From Alphaproteobacteria bacterium (lineage in GTDB: Bacteria; Pseudomonadota; Alphaproteobacteria; Micropepsales; Micropepsaceae), in NCBI GenBank assembly GCA_019247845.1, contig JAFBAL010000061.1:62001-126000 (forward strand): a stretch of DNA of 64,000 nt, in the 5' to 3' direction. The position numbers and the translations under genes were made by a program. Positions 8,279 to 15,692 of this stretch are shown piece by piece (positions within the stretch are counted from its first letter, which is position 1; every line of letters begins with the position of its first letter). Below the pieces are notes generated by a model. That model worked only from the letters and a program-made list of their open reading frames with translations. It had not been told where the DNA came from and ran no database searches.

Positions 8279-9207
8279 CACCAGCCGCGCCACTTGAACC
8301 ACAGGATCGGCACGACGGTGCTGACCGCGATCAGCCCCAGCCCGAAGGGATAGCCCCAATGCCAGGCGAGCTCGGGCATGTAGTGGAAGTTCATGCCCCA
8401 CATGCTGGCGAAGAACGTCGGCGGGATGCCGACCACCGAGACGATGGTGAGCACCTTGAAGATGTCGTTCTGCTCGGTGTTGATGAAGCCGAGATTGGCG
8501 TCGAGCAGGAACTGCGCCTTGTCGGAGAGATGGGTCTCGTGCTCGATCAGCGATTTCAGGTCGTGGCGCGCGGTTTCGAGCCGCTCGAGGAAGTCGTTCT
8601 TCTCCCAGCTGCGGCAGGTCTCGATCGTATAGGTGATGATGCGCGACAGCGCCAGAAGCGTCTCGCGGATGAAGGCGAGCTGCTCGCCGGCATAGCCGAT
8701 CTCGGTCAGCATGTGGCGCAGCAACTTGTGCTGCTTGCGGATGTTGCGCGGCGCCTGCTCGCCGCGGCGGAACAGCATCTGCGAGAGCTTGAGCATGTCG
8801 GCGGCGATGGTCTCGAGCTGGTCGGCGCTGAAATCGACCATGCTCTCCATCATCATCGCGAAGACGTCCGGCGCGGTGGGCTCGTCGCTCTCGGCCTCGA
8901 CGCGGCTGAGCACGGCATCGGTCGTGTGCAGGCGCGCGAAATGGATGGTGATGAAGGCCTTGTCGGTGAGCACGAAGCCGAGCGGCGAAGGCTGCAGCAC
9001 CGCGCCGTCGAGCGTCGCGACCGGCATGTTCATATAGAGCGCGTCGCCCACGCGCGACAGCCGCGACGACGATTCGATCTCCTCGAGCTCCTCGCGCGGC
9101 GCGATGCGCACGCCGTGCTGCTTCTCGACGCGCGCCGTCTCTTCCGGCGTGGGATCGAGCAGGTCGATCCACGCCCCGCCGTCCGAAAGCTCGCGTTCCT
9201 TGAGCAT
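8275..9207 (-). CDS. corA: CorA-family divalent-cation transporter
   Basis: The 310-residue protein has an N-terminal cytoplasmic alpha/beta domain, a long helical stalk, and two C-terminal transmembrane helices. The selectivity signature MWGMNF lies in the loop between them. The family forms pentameric Mg2+/Co2+ (or Zn2+) channels in the inner membrane. The C-terminus WFKWRGWW is the usual aromatic/basic end. I chose the ATG at 9207 (MLKERELS) because GAGGG lies just upstream and homologues start near here; the upstream in-frame ATG at 9243 adds only 12 residues. Its stop overlaps the amidohydrolase start by four bases. Confidence 0.9.
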   Translation of the reverse strand: MLKERELSDGGAWIDLLDPTPEETARVEKQHGVRIAPREELEEIESSSRLSRVGDALYMNMPVATLDGAVLQPSPLGFVLTDKAFITIHFARLHTTDAVLSRVEAESDEPTAPDVFAMMMESMVDFSADQLETIAADMLKLSQMLFRRGEQAPRNIRKQHKLLRHMLTEIGYAGEQLAFIRETLLALSRIITYTIETCRSWEKNDFLERLETARHDLKSLIEHETHLSDKAQFLLDANLGFINTEQNDIFKVLTIVSVVGIPPTFFASMWGMNFHYMPELAWHWGYPFGLGLIAVSTVVPILWFKWRGWW

Positions 9208-9267
9208 GGCCCTCGTTAGATCAGCCGCGGCACGCCGTTGCAACGTGCCGCGGCCGCAACCGGTTCC

Positions 9268-10293
9268 TTACGGCAGGCGCATGTAGCCGTGATCCTGAAG
9301 GTCGTTGTCGACCGCGTCGCCGGCGACCTGGTTGGCGTCGTTGACGGCCCAGGCGAAGGTGCCGGTGTTCGGCATCGTTCCGGCGCCGGGCGCGTCGAAC
9401 ACGGCGAACTTGCCCGCGGCGTTGCGCAGATAGGCGTGGGCGACGCCGGCGGAATCGACCGAGGCGCCGACGGTCGCGCCCTTCTTGTTGATCGCGAGCA
9501 GCGTGGTCCCCTGCCCCGAACCGGTGCCGGCGCCGGGCGCGTCGTAGAAGCTATAGGTGCCGTCGGGGGCGCGCAGATAGGCATGGGACACGCCGGCGCT
9601 GTCGCGATAGGTGCCGCCGACCGTGCCGTCCTTCATGATCGCGATGGCGGTGGTGCGGATCGCGCCCGGCGGATCGAACACGGTGATGTTGCCGCGAACG
9701 TCGCGCACGAAGCCGTGACGCACGCTGCTGCCGTCGATGACGATGCCGCAGGAGATGCCGCTCTCCGCGAGGCCGAGGGCTTCGGTGCCCTGGCTCTTCG
9801 CGGTTCCGGCGCCGGGCGCGTCGAACGGCTTGGCCTTGCCGCCCGCCTTGCGGAAGAAGCCGCGCAGCGAGGAGTCCGCATCCTTCTCGCCGTAACCGAC
9901 CACCTCGCCGGTGCTGTTCACGCTCGTGGCGTTGGCAAAGCCGAAGCCCTTGACGGGGAACGGCGTCACCTGGCCGGTGAGGTCGCCGATGAAGGCCTCG
10001 GAGCCAGCGCCGGCCTCGACGTTGCCGGCGGTGTTGCCGTTCGCGGCGGAGACGGCCGAGATCAACGCGCTGGGCGGCGCATAGGAGAACGTGCCGTCCT
10101 TGTGGCGGATGAACCCCTTGGGGCTCTGCTGCACGAAAAAGGCGCTGCCGACGAGGTTCCCCGTCTTGTCGATCTGCGCCGCGTGGACGCTGATGGCGTC
10201 GGGCACTTCGATCGCGACGATGGTGGCGGCGGGCGCCGCGGTGATGGAAGCCAAAGCCAGGCCGAGGCCCAGCGCCGCGTCGCGCAAGATCAT
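9268..10293 (-). CDS. secreted HAF-repeat beta-propeller-like protein
   Basis: The 341-residue protein has a signal peptide (LGLALASITAAPAAT) and then at least five degenerate repeats of roughly 45 residues. They are marked by FDAPGAG(A)GT and by HAYLR/HGFVR plus NxxGxVVG. These are the HAF ('extracellular repeat') motifs found in secreted proteins of soil proteobacteria and acidobacteria. No enzyme motif is present; the protein is probably an extracellular binding or structural propeller. The ATG at 10293 has a good AAGGGGAC ribosome site. It lies between a ferritin-like gene and corA on the same strand but with gaps, so co-transcription is unclear. Confidence 0.75.
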   Translation of the reverse strand: MILRDAALGLGLALASITAAPAATIVAIEVPDAISVHAAQIDKTGNLVGSAFFVQQSPKGFIRHKDGTFSYAPPSALISAVSAANGNTAGNVEAGAGSEAFIGDLTGQVTPFPVKGFGFANATSVNSTGEVVGYGEKDADSSLRGFFRKAGGKAKPFDAPGAGTAKSQGTEALGLAESGISCGIVIDGSSVRHGFVRDVRGNITVFDPPGAIRTTAIAIMKDGTVGGTYRDSAGVSHAYLRAPDGTYSFYDAPGAGTGSGQGTTLLAINKKGATVGASVDSAGVAHAYLRNAAGKFAVFDAPGAGTMPNTGTFAWAVNDANQVAGDAVDNDLQDHGYMRLP

Positions 10294-10405
10294 GGATGTC
10301 CCCTTCGCGGCCGATCAGCCGGCCGCCGAGGGACAGCTTCGCATATCGCCGCACGCAAACGAAGGCGCGCGCGCGTTTTGACGCGACAGGCGGTTGACGC
10401 GCCTT

Positions 10406-10975
10406 CTAATCCTTGGGCAGCATGGGCTTGCCTTCATGCGCGACCAGGAGATCGTGCATGTCGTTGGTGTGCTCCTCTTCCTTGGCGAGGATGCCCTCGA
10501 TCATGACGCGGGTGGTGGGATCCTTGTCGGCGAAATAGCGGATGAGCTCGCGGTAGTGGTCGACCGCGATGCGCTCGGCGATCAGGTTCTCGCGGATCTG
10601 GTCGACGAGGTTCTGGCCTTCGGAATATTGCGAGGCCGAGCGGCTGGCCAGGCCTTCCGGATTGAAATCGGGCTTGCCGCCGAGCTGATTGATGCGCTCG
10701 GCCACCTGCATGGCGTGCTCCTGCTCGTCCTTGGCATGCTCCATGAACTCGGCCTTCACGCCCTCGCTGGAGATGCCGGTCGCCGTCACCGCATGCATGG
10801 TGTAGCGCAGGACGCAGACGAGCTCGGTCGCGAGCACGGTCTGCAGGATCTCGATCGTCTTCCTGGCGTCGCCGCCATAGGTCTCGGTTACGTTGCCCTC
10901 GGCAATGTTCTTTCGCGCGCGGGCGCGCAACGTCTCGATGTCGGACAGGAAAGGTTCTTTGGCGGCGGCGCTCAT
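10406..10975 (-). CDS. ferritin-like / bacterioferritin-type diiron protein
   Basis: The 189-residue four-helix-bundle protein has the ferritin-like ligand pattern: TIEILQTVLATELVCVLRY with a Glu ligand, then EFMEHAKDEQEHAMQVAERI (ExxxH-type), and later ERIAVDHYRELIR and AKEEEHTNDM. Family members store iron or destroy peroxide at a diiron site in the cytoplasm. It lacks the haem-ligand context of classic Bfr as far as I can judge, so Dps-like or catalase-like alternatives remain. The ATG at 10975 is preceded by AAGGAG. It is divergent from yjbQ, with about 80 bases between them. Confidence 0.82.
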   Translation of the reverse strand: MSAAAKEPFLSDIETLRARARKNIAEGNVTETYGGDARKTIEILQTVLATELVCVLRYTMHAVTATGISSEGVKAEFMEHAKDEQEHAMQVAERINQLGGKPDFNPEGLASRSASQYSEGQNLVDQIRENLIAERIAVDHYRELIRYFADKDPTTRVMIEGILAKEEEHTNDMHDLLVAHEGKPMLPKD

Positions 10976-11055
10976 GAAAATCGCTCCTTGTGTGGAATCG
11001 CACGATTCAACGCGCGAAGCGTTATTTCGCTTCATGCAGCATGTTAGGCTTCGCG

Positions 11056-11475
11056 ATGCGCCAGGCCCATGAGACTTTGGTATTCAAGACGCGCGGCCGG
11101 GGCCTGGTGGAGATCACCGGCGACGCGACCGGCTTTCTCGAGCGCCAGGGGATCGCGGCCGGCCTGCTCACCCTGTTCTGCCGCCACACCTCCGCCTCGC
11201 TGCTGATCCAGGAGAACGCGGCGCCGGAGGTGCGCGCCGATCTCGAAGCCTATTTCGAGCGCATCGCGCCCGAGGCGCCCGGCCGCTATGCCCATCGCGA
11301 CGAGGGCCCGGACGACATGCCGAGCCACCTGCGCGCCGCCCTCACCGGCGTTTCCCTGCAGATCCCGGTGATGGACGGCCGCATGGCGCTCGGCACGTGG
11401 CAGGGCGTCTATCTCTTCGAGCACCGCGCGGCGCCGCACCGGCGCGAGGTGGTGGCGCATGTCGTCGGCGACTAG
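11056..11475 (+). CDS. yjbQ: YjbQ family protein (secondary thiamine-phosphate synthase-like, UPF0047)
   Basis: The 139-residue single-domain protein has the UPF0047 hallmarks: LTLFCRHTSASLLIQENA, DDMPSHLRAALTG and LGTWQGVYLFEHR. The conserved His/Asp/Glu residues in these segments form the putative active site. E. coli YjbQ can supply weak thiamine-phosphate synthase activity, but the physiological role is unknown. The ATG at 11056 opens the domain; an ATG at 11041 would add five residues. Its stop codon overlaps that of the convergent DUF4199 gene (TAG/TAG sharing bases 11473-11474). Confidence 0.88.
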   Translation: MRQAHETLVFKTRGRGLVEITGDATGFLERQGIAAGLLTLFCRHTSASLLIQENAAPEVRADLEAYFERIAPEAPGRYAHRDEGPDDMPSHLRAALTGVSLQIPVMDGRMALGTWQGVYLFEHRAAPHRREVVAHVVGD

Positions 11476-12002
11476 GCTCTGCGCGCGGGCAGGAAGCGGC
11501 TGAAGCTCAAGGCCCCGGCCGAGAACAGCGACACCAGCACGCCGACGGGGAATATCTCCGCGAAGGTCATGGGCCAGCGGAAGAGCGGGTTGGCGTATTG
11601 CACCTTGAACGTCTCCATCTCGGCCACGAATTTCGCCAGCGCCTCGCCATGGACGCCTTGGGCCTTCTTCTGGGCGATGAGGCTCGACGCGTAGCTGTTG
11701 GCGAAATCGAGATGCGCCGCGACCTGCGTGATCTCCCACGCGGCGACATAGACGACGCCGGCGACGGCGCTGATGCCGAGTCCCATCCCGAGCGCCTGCC
11801 AGAACCCGATGACGCCGCCGAGCTCGGCGTCGCGCCGGCGCTTGACGGCGACGAAGATGGTGCTGAGCGCGACCAGCATGATCGCGTAGCCGATATACAT
11901 GCCGTAGGACAGCTCGTGGCCGACGCCCACGACCACCAGGCTGAGCGCGATGCCGGCGATGAGGCCGGCGACCAGGCCGTAGGACAAGATCTTGCGAAAC
12001 AT
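11472..12002 (-). CDS. DUF4199 four-helix membrane protein
   Basis: The 176-residue protein has four predicted transmembrane helices: SYGLVAGLIAGIALSLVVVG, IGYAIMLVALSTIFVAV, FWQALGMGLGISAVAGVVYVAAW, and a last one near FPVGVLVSLFSAGAL. A soluble loop of about 45 residues lies before the last helix. This is the DUF4199 topology, of unknown function. The ATG at 12002 follows GAGGGGAGCC, a strong ribosome site. It lies immediately downstream of a membrane-anchored LuxR-type regulator on the same strand, suggesting a two-gene unit. Confidence 0.75.
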   Translation of the reverse strand: MFRKILSYGLVAGLIAGIALSLVVVGVGHELSYGMYIGYAIMLVALSTIFVAVKRRRDAELGGVIGFWQALGMGLGISAVAGVVYVAAWEITQVAAHLDFANSYASSLIAQKKAQGVHGEALAKFVAEMETFKVQYANPLFRWPMTFAEIFPVGVLVSLFSAGALSFSRFLPARRA

Positions 12003-12101
12003 GGATGGCTCCCCTCGAAAAAAATGCCGCCCCATCCATCCCGGTTTGCGGGCGCCGCACAATCGCCCAAACGGGTGATTTGGCGGAAATCGGCCGTTTT
12101 C

Positions 12102-12515
12102 CTACGGCAGGATGCCCAGCTCGCGGGCGCGGTTTACGGCATCGGTGCGGCGCGCGGCGCCGAGCTTGCGATAGACCTGGGCGGCATGGGTCTTGACCGT
12201 GTTGGGCGAGACCGCGAGGCGCTGGGCGATCTCCTTGTTGGAGCGGCCGGCGGCGAGCTCGGTCAGGACGTCGAGCTCGCGCGGGCTGATGCCGAGCTGG
12301 GCCAGCGCCTGCGGGTTGCCGTTGGCCGAAGCCGGCACCGGCCGCGCGATCACCCGGACCCCGATATACACCCCCAGCGCCAGGAAGCCCGCCGCGACCA
12401 GGAAGAGATAGACGTCGCCGGTATTGGCGCGCGCCAGCCGCTGCGTGTCGATCCACTGGAGCGCCACCGTGCCGAGCGCCAGCAGCGCGCCGTAGAGGAC
12501 GATCCGCTTCCACAT
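12102..12515 (-). CDS. membrane-anchored LuxR-type HTH transcriptional regulator
   Basis: The 137-residue protein has two N-terminal transmembrane helices (about residues 3-20 and 35-55), a short linker, and a C-terminal LuxR/FixJ HTH. The HTH runs from LGISPRELDVLTELAAGRSNK through IAQRLAVSPNTVKTHAAQVYRKLGA. There is no receiver or ligand-binding domain, so signal input must come from the membrane part or a partner. The adjacent DUF4199 membrane protein is an obvious candidate. The ATG at 12515 is preferred; a TTG two codons upstream is possible. The arrangement suggests control from the membrane, but no target is known. Confidence 0.78.
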   Translation of the reverse strand: MWKRIVLYGALLALGTVALQWIDTQRLARANTGDVYLFLVAAGFLALGVYIGVRVIARPVPASANGNPQALAQLGISPRELDVLTELAAGRSNKEIAQRLAVSPNTVKTHAAQVYRKLGAARRTDAVNRARELGILP

Positions 12516-12554
12516 CGTCAAAGCGATATCACAGCCGCGCGCGCCTGCGAATTC

Positions 12555-13607
12555 CTATTGGCACGCGCCCATCACGTCCCAGCTGTTCAAGTAGGCGGGC
12601 ACGTCGAGCAGGCCTTTGATCGACAGCCAGGCGTCGAAGGAGCTCGGGAAATACCGAGACCATGTGAAAGGCCAAGACTGTCCCCAGCAGACGTGCGTCC
12701 ACCAGAATGCGGCGGTGGTGGGAAGGAGACCTTTGTTACCCCAGACGTTGAGGTCGTGATAGCGGCAGGATTCGTCGACCGGATCCAGACGCGGCTTCTC
12801 GTGCGATCCATGTCCCCATCCGCAATGCCAGCCGTAGCCGACGATCTTTTCGCCGTACTCGCGCGACGGCAGGCATTCCTTCCGGCCCGCGTCGCGGCAC
12901 TGCTGCCGGCGGGCTTCGTAGAAGCTCGTGGTGTACTGGAACGTGGGAGGAACCCATTTCGGAAGATAGCCGCGAATGACCCTCCAAGGGCCGTTCTGGC
13001 TGATCCAATCCTCGGTCGCGTGCTTCCCGTCTGCGGGCGGCGTGCCTGCGGCGACGGTGTCGAACTTCCTGCGGTCCCCGTCGAAGACGCAGGGCGCGGG
13101 AACATGCGGACGCGGCTTCGCATCCGGCAGGGCCGACAGGCGCTCGACCTGGAACAGGAAGAGGAACGGCGTCGCCGTAACCAGAAGGGCCGGGCCGGAC
13201 GGCGCATTCACCGCCTCGATCGCGACCCGCGGCTGGGTGTCGTCGGTCCCGGCCGCGCTTTGCGGCGCGATTTCCTTCGGCGAGGCCATGGCGCCGGCCG
13301 CCGCCGGCAGGGGAAAACAGCGACCGCCGCCGTAGAACGCCGCCTGGCGCTCGCCGGTCCAATCGATGACGAGCGTCCCGCCCTTCGCACCCGAAAGCTC
13401 CAGCGCGAGATATCCGTCCTTGCGATCGTAGGACAAGGCCGCGGGGATGGTGTAGCCGAGCTGATCGAGCTTTCCGCCGGCCACGAAGCCCGTGTCCGGC
13501 ATCCGGCTCAATTGCAGGCCGGCGGCCGGGGACGCGTGTGCGGCAGATGCCACCGCCAACCAGAGAGCCAGCACCGGGCCCGCCGATGCCGCGATCCGAA
13601 AGATCAT
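12555..13607 (-). CDS. secreted protein with C-terminal phospholipase A2-type signature
   Basis: The 350-residue protein has a signal peptide (to about residue 25), a beta-rich central region of unknown family, and a C-terminal third with a classic secreted-PLA2 pattern. The pattern is YGWHCGWGHG (258-267, like the Ca2+-binding YGxxCGxG loop) followed by DPVDESCRYHD (275-285, matching DxxDxxCxxHD). His284 and Asp285 would be the catalytic pair. Several further Cys residues (227, 237, 245, 307, 349) could form disulfides. PLA2 enzymes hydrolyse the sn-2 ester of phospholipids. The start has the G-run ribosome site seen in other secreted genes here, and an AT-rich sigma70-like promoter lies upstream. 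The exact PLA2 group is unknown. Confidence 0.6.
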   Translation of the reverse strand: MIFRIAASAGPVLALWLAVASAAHASPAAGLQLSRMPDTGFVAGGKLDQLGYTIPAALSYDRKDGYLALELSGAKGGTLVIDWTGERQAAFYGGGRCFPLPAAAGAMASPKEIAPQSAAGTDDTQPRVAIEAVNAPSGPALLVTATPFLFLFQVERLSALPDAKPRPHVPAPCVFDGDRRKFDTVAAGTPPADGKHATEDWISQNGPWRVIRGYLPKWVPPTFQYTTSFYEARRQQCRDAGRKECLPSREYGEKIVGYGWHCGWGHGSHEKPRLDPVDESCRYHDLNVWGNKGLLPTTAAFWWTHVCWGQSWPFTWSRYFPSSFDAWLSIKGLLDVPAYLNSWDVMGACQ

Positions 13608-13636
13608 CGCTGCCCCCCCAATGGCGTCGCGACAAT

Positions 13637-13665
13637 ACTATAAAGTAGAATTTTTACTTAAGCAA
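13637..13665 (-). promoter_or_regulatory. sigma70-like promoter for the PLA2-signature gene
   Basis: On the minus strand TTGCTT (13660-13665) and TATAGT (13637-13642) are separated by exactly 17 bases, in a stretch conspicuously richer in A/T than the surroundings. The -10 lies about 30 bases from the ATG at 13607. Confidence 0.6.
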
Positions 13666-13682
13666 TCTAAGATGGCATCCTG

Positions 13683-15614
13683 CTAACGGTCCGGCCGCCA
13701 CAGATGCGGGTTCTTCTTCGCCCGCAGCACCGCCGCTGCCTCGAACACGCCCTTGGCGCCGGTGCGGCCGCGCAGCACCGCGGCGCTTCCGACATTGGGC
13801 TGCATGTAGCGGAACGCTTTCTTCGCTGCGCCGGCGTCGGCCGTCATCACCGAGCCGTCACGCCTGGCGATGCTGAGCTCGTCGCCGTTCACGGCCAGCA
13901 CCGTGCCGAAGATCTCGTGCGTTCCCCTCGGCAGGACGGGCACGCGCGGCTTTGCGACCTTCGCCGGCCTGGCGGCGGGCGCGCTCGAAAGCCCGAAGAT
14001 GCTCAAGGTCTGGTAGCTCGCGACATAGACCCGGCCGTTGGCCACGACGGGGACGATGTTCGCGTTCCCGTCGGTGTTGGGCCACTGCCCGGCATCGCCC
14101 GAGAACAGCAACGCGTTCGCGGGCTTGGCCTCGGGGTCGAAGGCATAGAGCTTCACTTTGGGGTCCGCGCTGCTGTCGGGCCGCGTCACCGCCCAGACGA
14201 CGGCCGAGCCGGCAGTCGTCCCGTTCGACGACACGGTCGTGAAGAACCCCGGATCCTGCGCGCCGAAATCCTCCGGCACCGAGAGAAGCTGCTTGAGCCG
14301 CGTCCCCGCCGACGTCCGCACCTTCCACACCGTCAGCGCATTGCCGCCGCTGCCGACCACGCGGCCGGTGCCGTCGCTCGCCGTATAATAAGACGGCCCG
14401 CACCAGCACGGACCGATGTCGTAGGTGCCGAGCGGTTTGGTATCGCCGGGCTTGCCGTCGCCGAGATTGTCGGCATCCATCAGATACATCGCGCCGTCCT
14501 TGCCCGCCGCGACGCCGAGATGCGAGGCCGCGCCCGGCTGGGCCGGAAGCAGCAGGAAGCCGCCCGAGCCGAAATCGCCGTCGGTCTTTTCCAGCGTCGC
14601 GGCATTGCCCGGCGTGAACGCGCTCTCGACCGCGGAGAGGTCGCCCTTCATCCGCACCGCGCTTTCCGCGATGTTCTTGACGAAGCTGATCGAGCGCCCG
14701 CCGGGATCGGAATTTCCGGTGACGAAATACAGATCGACGGTATCCGGCGCGGCCGCGGGCCCATAGCCCGACATCCAGATCGGCGTCAGGAAGAAGTCGT
14801 TCGGCGCCTTCTTGCGGATGTTGGTGAGCTCGTTATGGGCGAGCGGGGCGAGCGTGTCCTTCTGCCAGCCGAGCAGCCAGCCGCGCGACTTGTCGGCCGC
14901 CAGATCGCAGAAGCTCGCGAACGCCGCATAGACGTTGCCGTTGGCAAGCAGCAGCGCCGCGCGCTGGCGGCTCACCGAAGCATCGAAGGCGTACGTGTCG
15001 CCGTTGCTGAGATGCCCGGTCGCCGCCACCTTCACCGGCGCAAGGGCATCCGCGAGCGTCGACAGGTCGACGGCATGCAGGAAATATCCGTACACCCCGT
15101 TGTCGAAGGTATAGGACACGAAATAGAGCCTGCCCGAAGCGGCATCGATCACCGGCGTTGCGGTGGTGCCGACGTTGACGGCATTGGTGCTGCAGCCGCC
15201 GGGCAGCTGCCATTCCGGCACCGGCGGCCCGAAATTCCGCTGCAGCAGGATCGCGCCCGAGCTCGCGTCGATCGCATAGACCGTGTTGTTCGCGGTCGTC
15301 ACATAGACGACGTCATGCGCGCCCTGGCCCTGTATCTGCTGGTTGGTCACGAGCAGCGGCTGGGCATCGACCTGGTCGTCGAGCGCGACCGAGGCGGTCA
15401 GCTTGAAGGTCTGGTTGCGAACGCCGCGCCGTAGCGCCCTGGGGCTCAGCGCCGTCTCGCCCGCGTTCCAGCCGGTGCGCGAATTGTCGTAGTGATAGGT
15501 GGTGACGTTCACGGCCTGGGCCGGCGCGCCCGCCAGCGTCATGCCGAGAACGATACAGACCGGAGTGAAGACAGTTCGAAGCAGCTTTCCGAAACCCAAC
15601 TGACGCGTATGCAT
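13683..15614 (-). CDS. secreted PQQ-type beta-propeller protein
   Basis: The 643-residue protein has a signal peptide (to AQAVN). It is followed by beta-propeller blades with PQQ-repeat character: VVYVTTANNTVYAIDASSGA, TPVIDAASGRLYFVSY and VVANGRVYVASYQTLSIFGL. Two short Cys-containing motifs, GGCSTNAVN and GPCWCGPSYY, are present. The C-terminal ~90 residues form a separate domain after a basic/proline linker. Without a visible quinoprotein active-site disulfide or catalytic Asp pattern, I call it a PQQ-like propeller rather than a dehydrogenase. The ATG at 15614 (MHTRQLGF) has GGAGGGA upstream, preferred over an ATG at 15677. It lies upstream of the PLA2-signature gene on the same strand. 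Confidence 0.78.
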   Translation of the reverse strand: MHTRQLGFGKLLRTVFTPVCIVLGMTLAGAPAQAVNVTTYHYDNSRTGWNAGETALSPRALRRGVRNQTFKLTASVALDDQVDAQPLLVTNQQIQGQGAHDVVYVTTANNTVYAIDASSGAILLQRNFGPPVPEWQLPGGCSTNAVNVGTTATPVIDAASGRLYFVSYTFDNGVYGYFLHAVDLSTLADALAPVKVAATGHLSNGDTYAFDASVSRQRAALLLANGNVYAAFASFCDLAADKSRGWLLGWQKDTLAPLAHNELTNIRKKAPNDFFLTPIWMSGYGPAAAPDTVDLYFVTGNSDPGGRSISFVKNIAESAVRMKGDLSAVESAFTPGNAATLEKTDGDFGSGGFLLLPAQPGAASHLGVAAGKDGAMYLMDADNLGDGKPGDTKPLGTYDIGPCWCGPSYYTASDGTGRVVGSGGNALTVWKVRTSAGTRLKQLLSVPEDFGAQDPGFFTTVSSNGTTAGSAVVWAVTRPDSSADPKVKLYAFDPEAKPANALLFSGDAGQWPNTDGNANIVPVVANGRVYVASYQTLSIFGLSSAPAARPAKVAKPRVPVLPRGTHEIFGTVLAVNGDELSIARRDGSVMTADAGAAKKAFRYMQPNVGSAAVLRGRTGAKGVFEAAAVLRAKKNPHLWRPDR

Positions 15615-15692
15615 GTCCCTCCGCCGGATCCGCTCGTCATCGCAAATGTGAAACGAGCGGATTCGCAATCGGTTCAAAGGTTCCGTCGCGCG

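Noticed and set aside
6164..8353. 729-codon plus-strand open frame over the proline-rich protein and amidohydrolase genes
   Set aside because: Long antisense open frame caused by GC-rich third positions; composition is Arg-rich with no domain, while the minus strand has clear genes.
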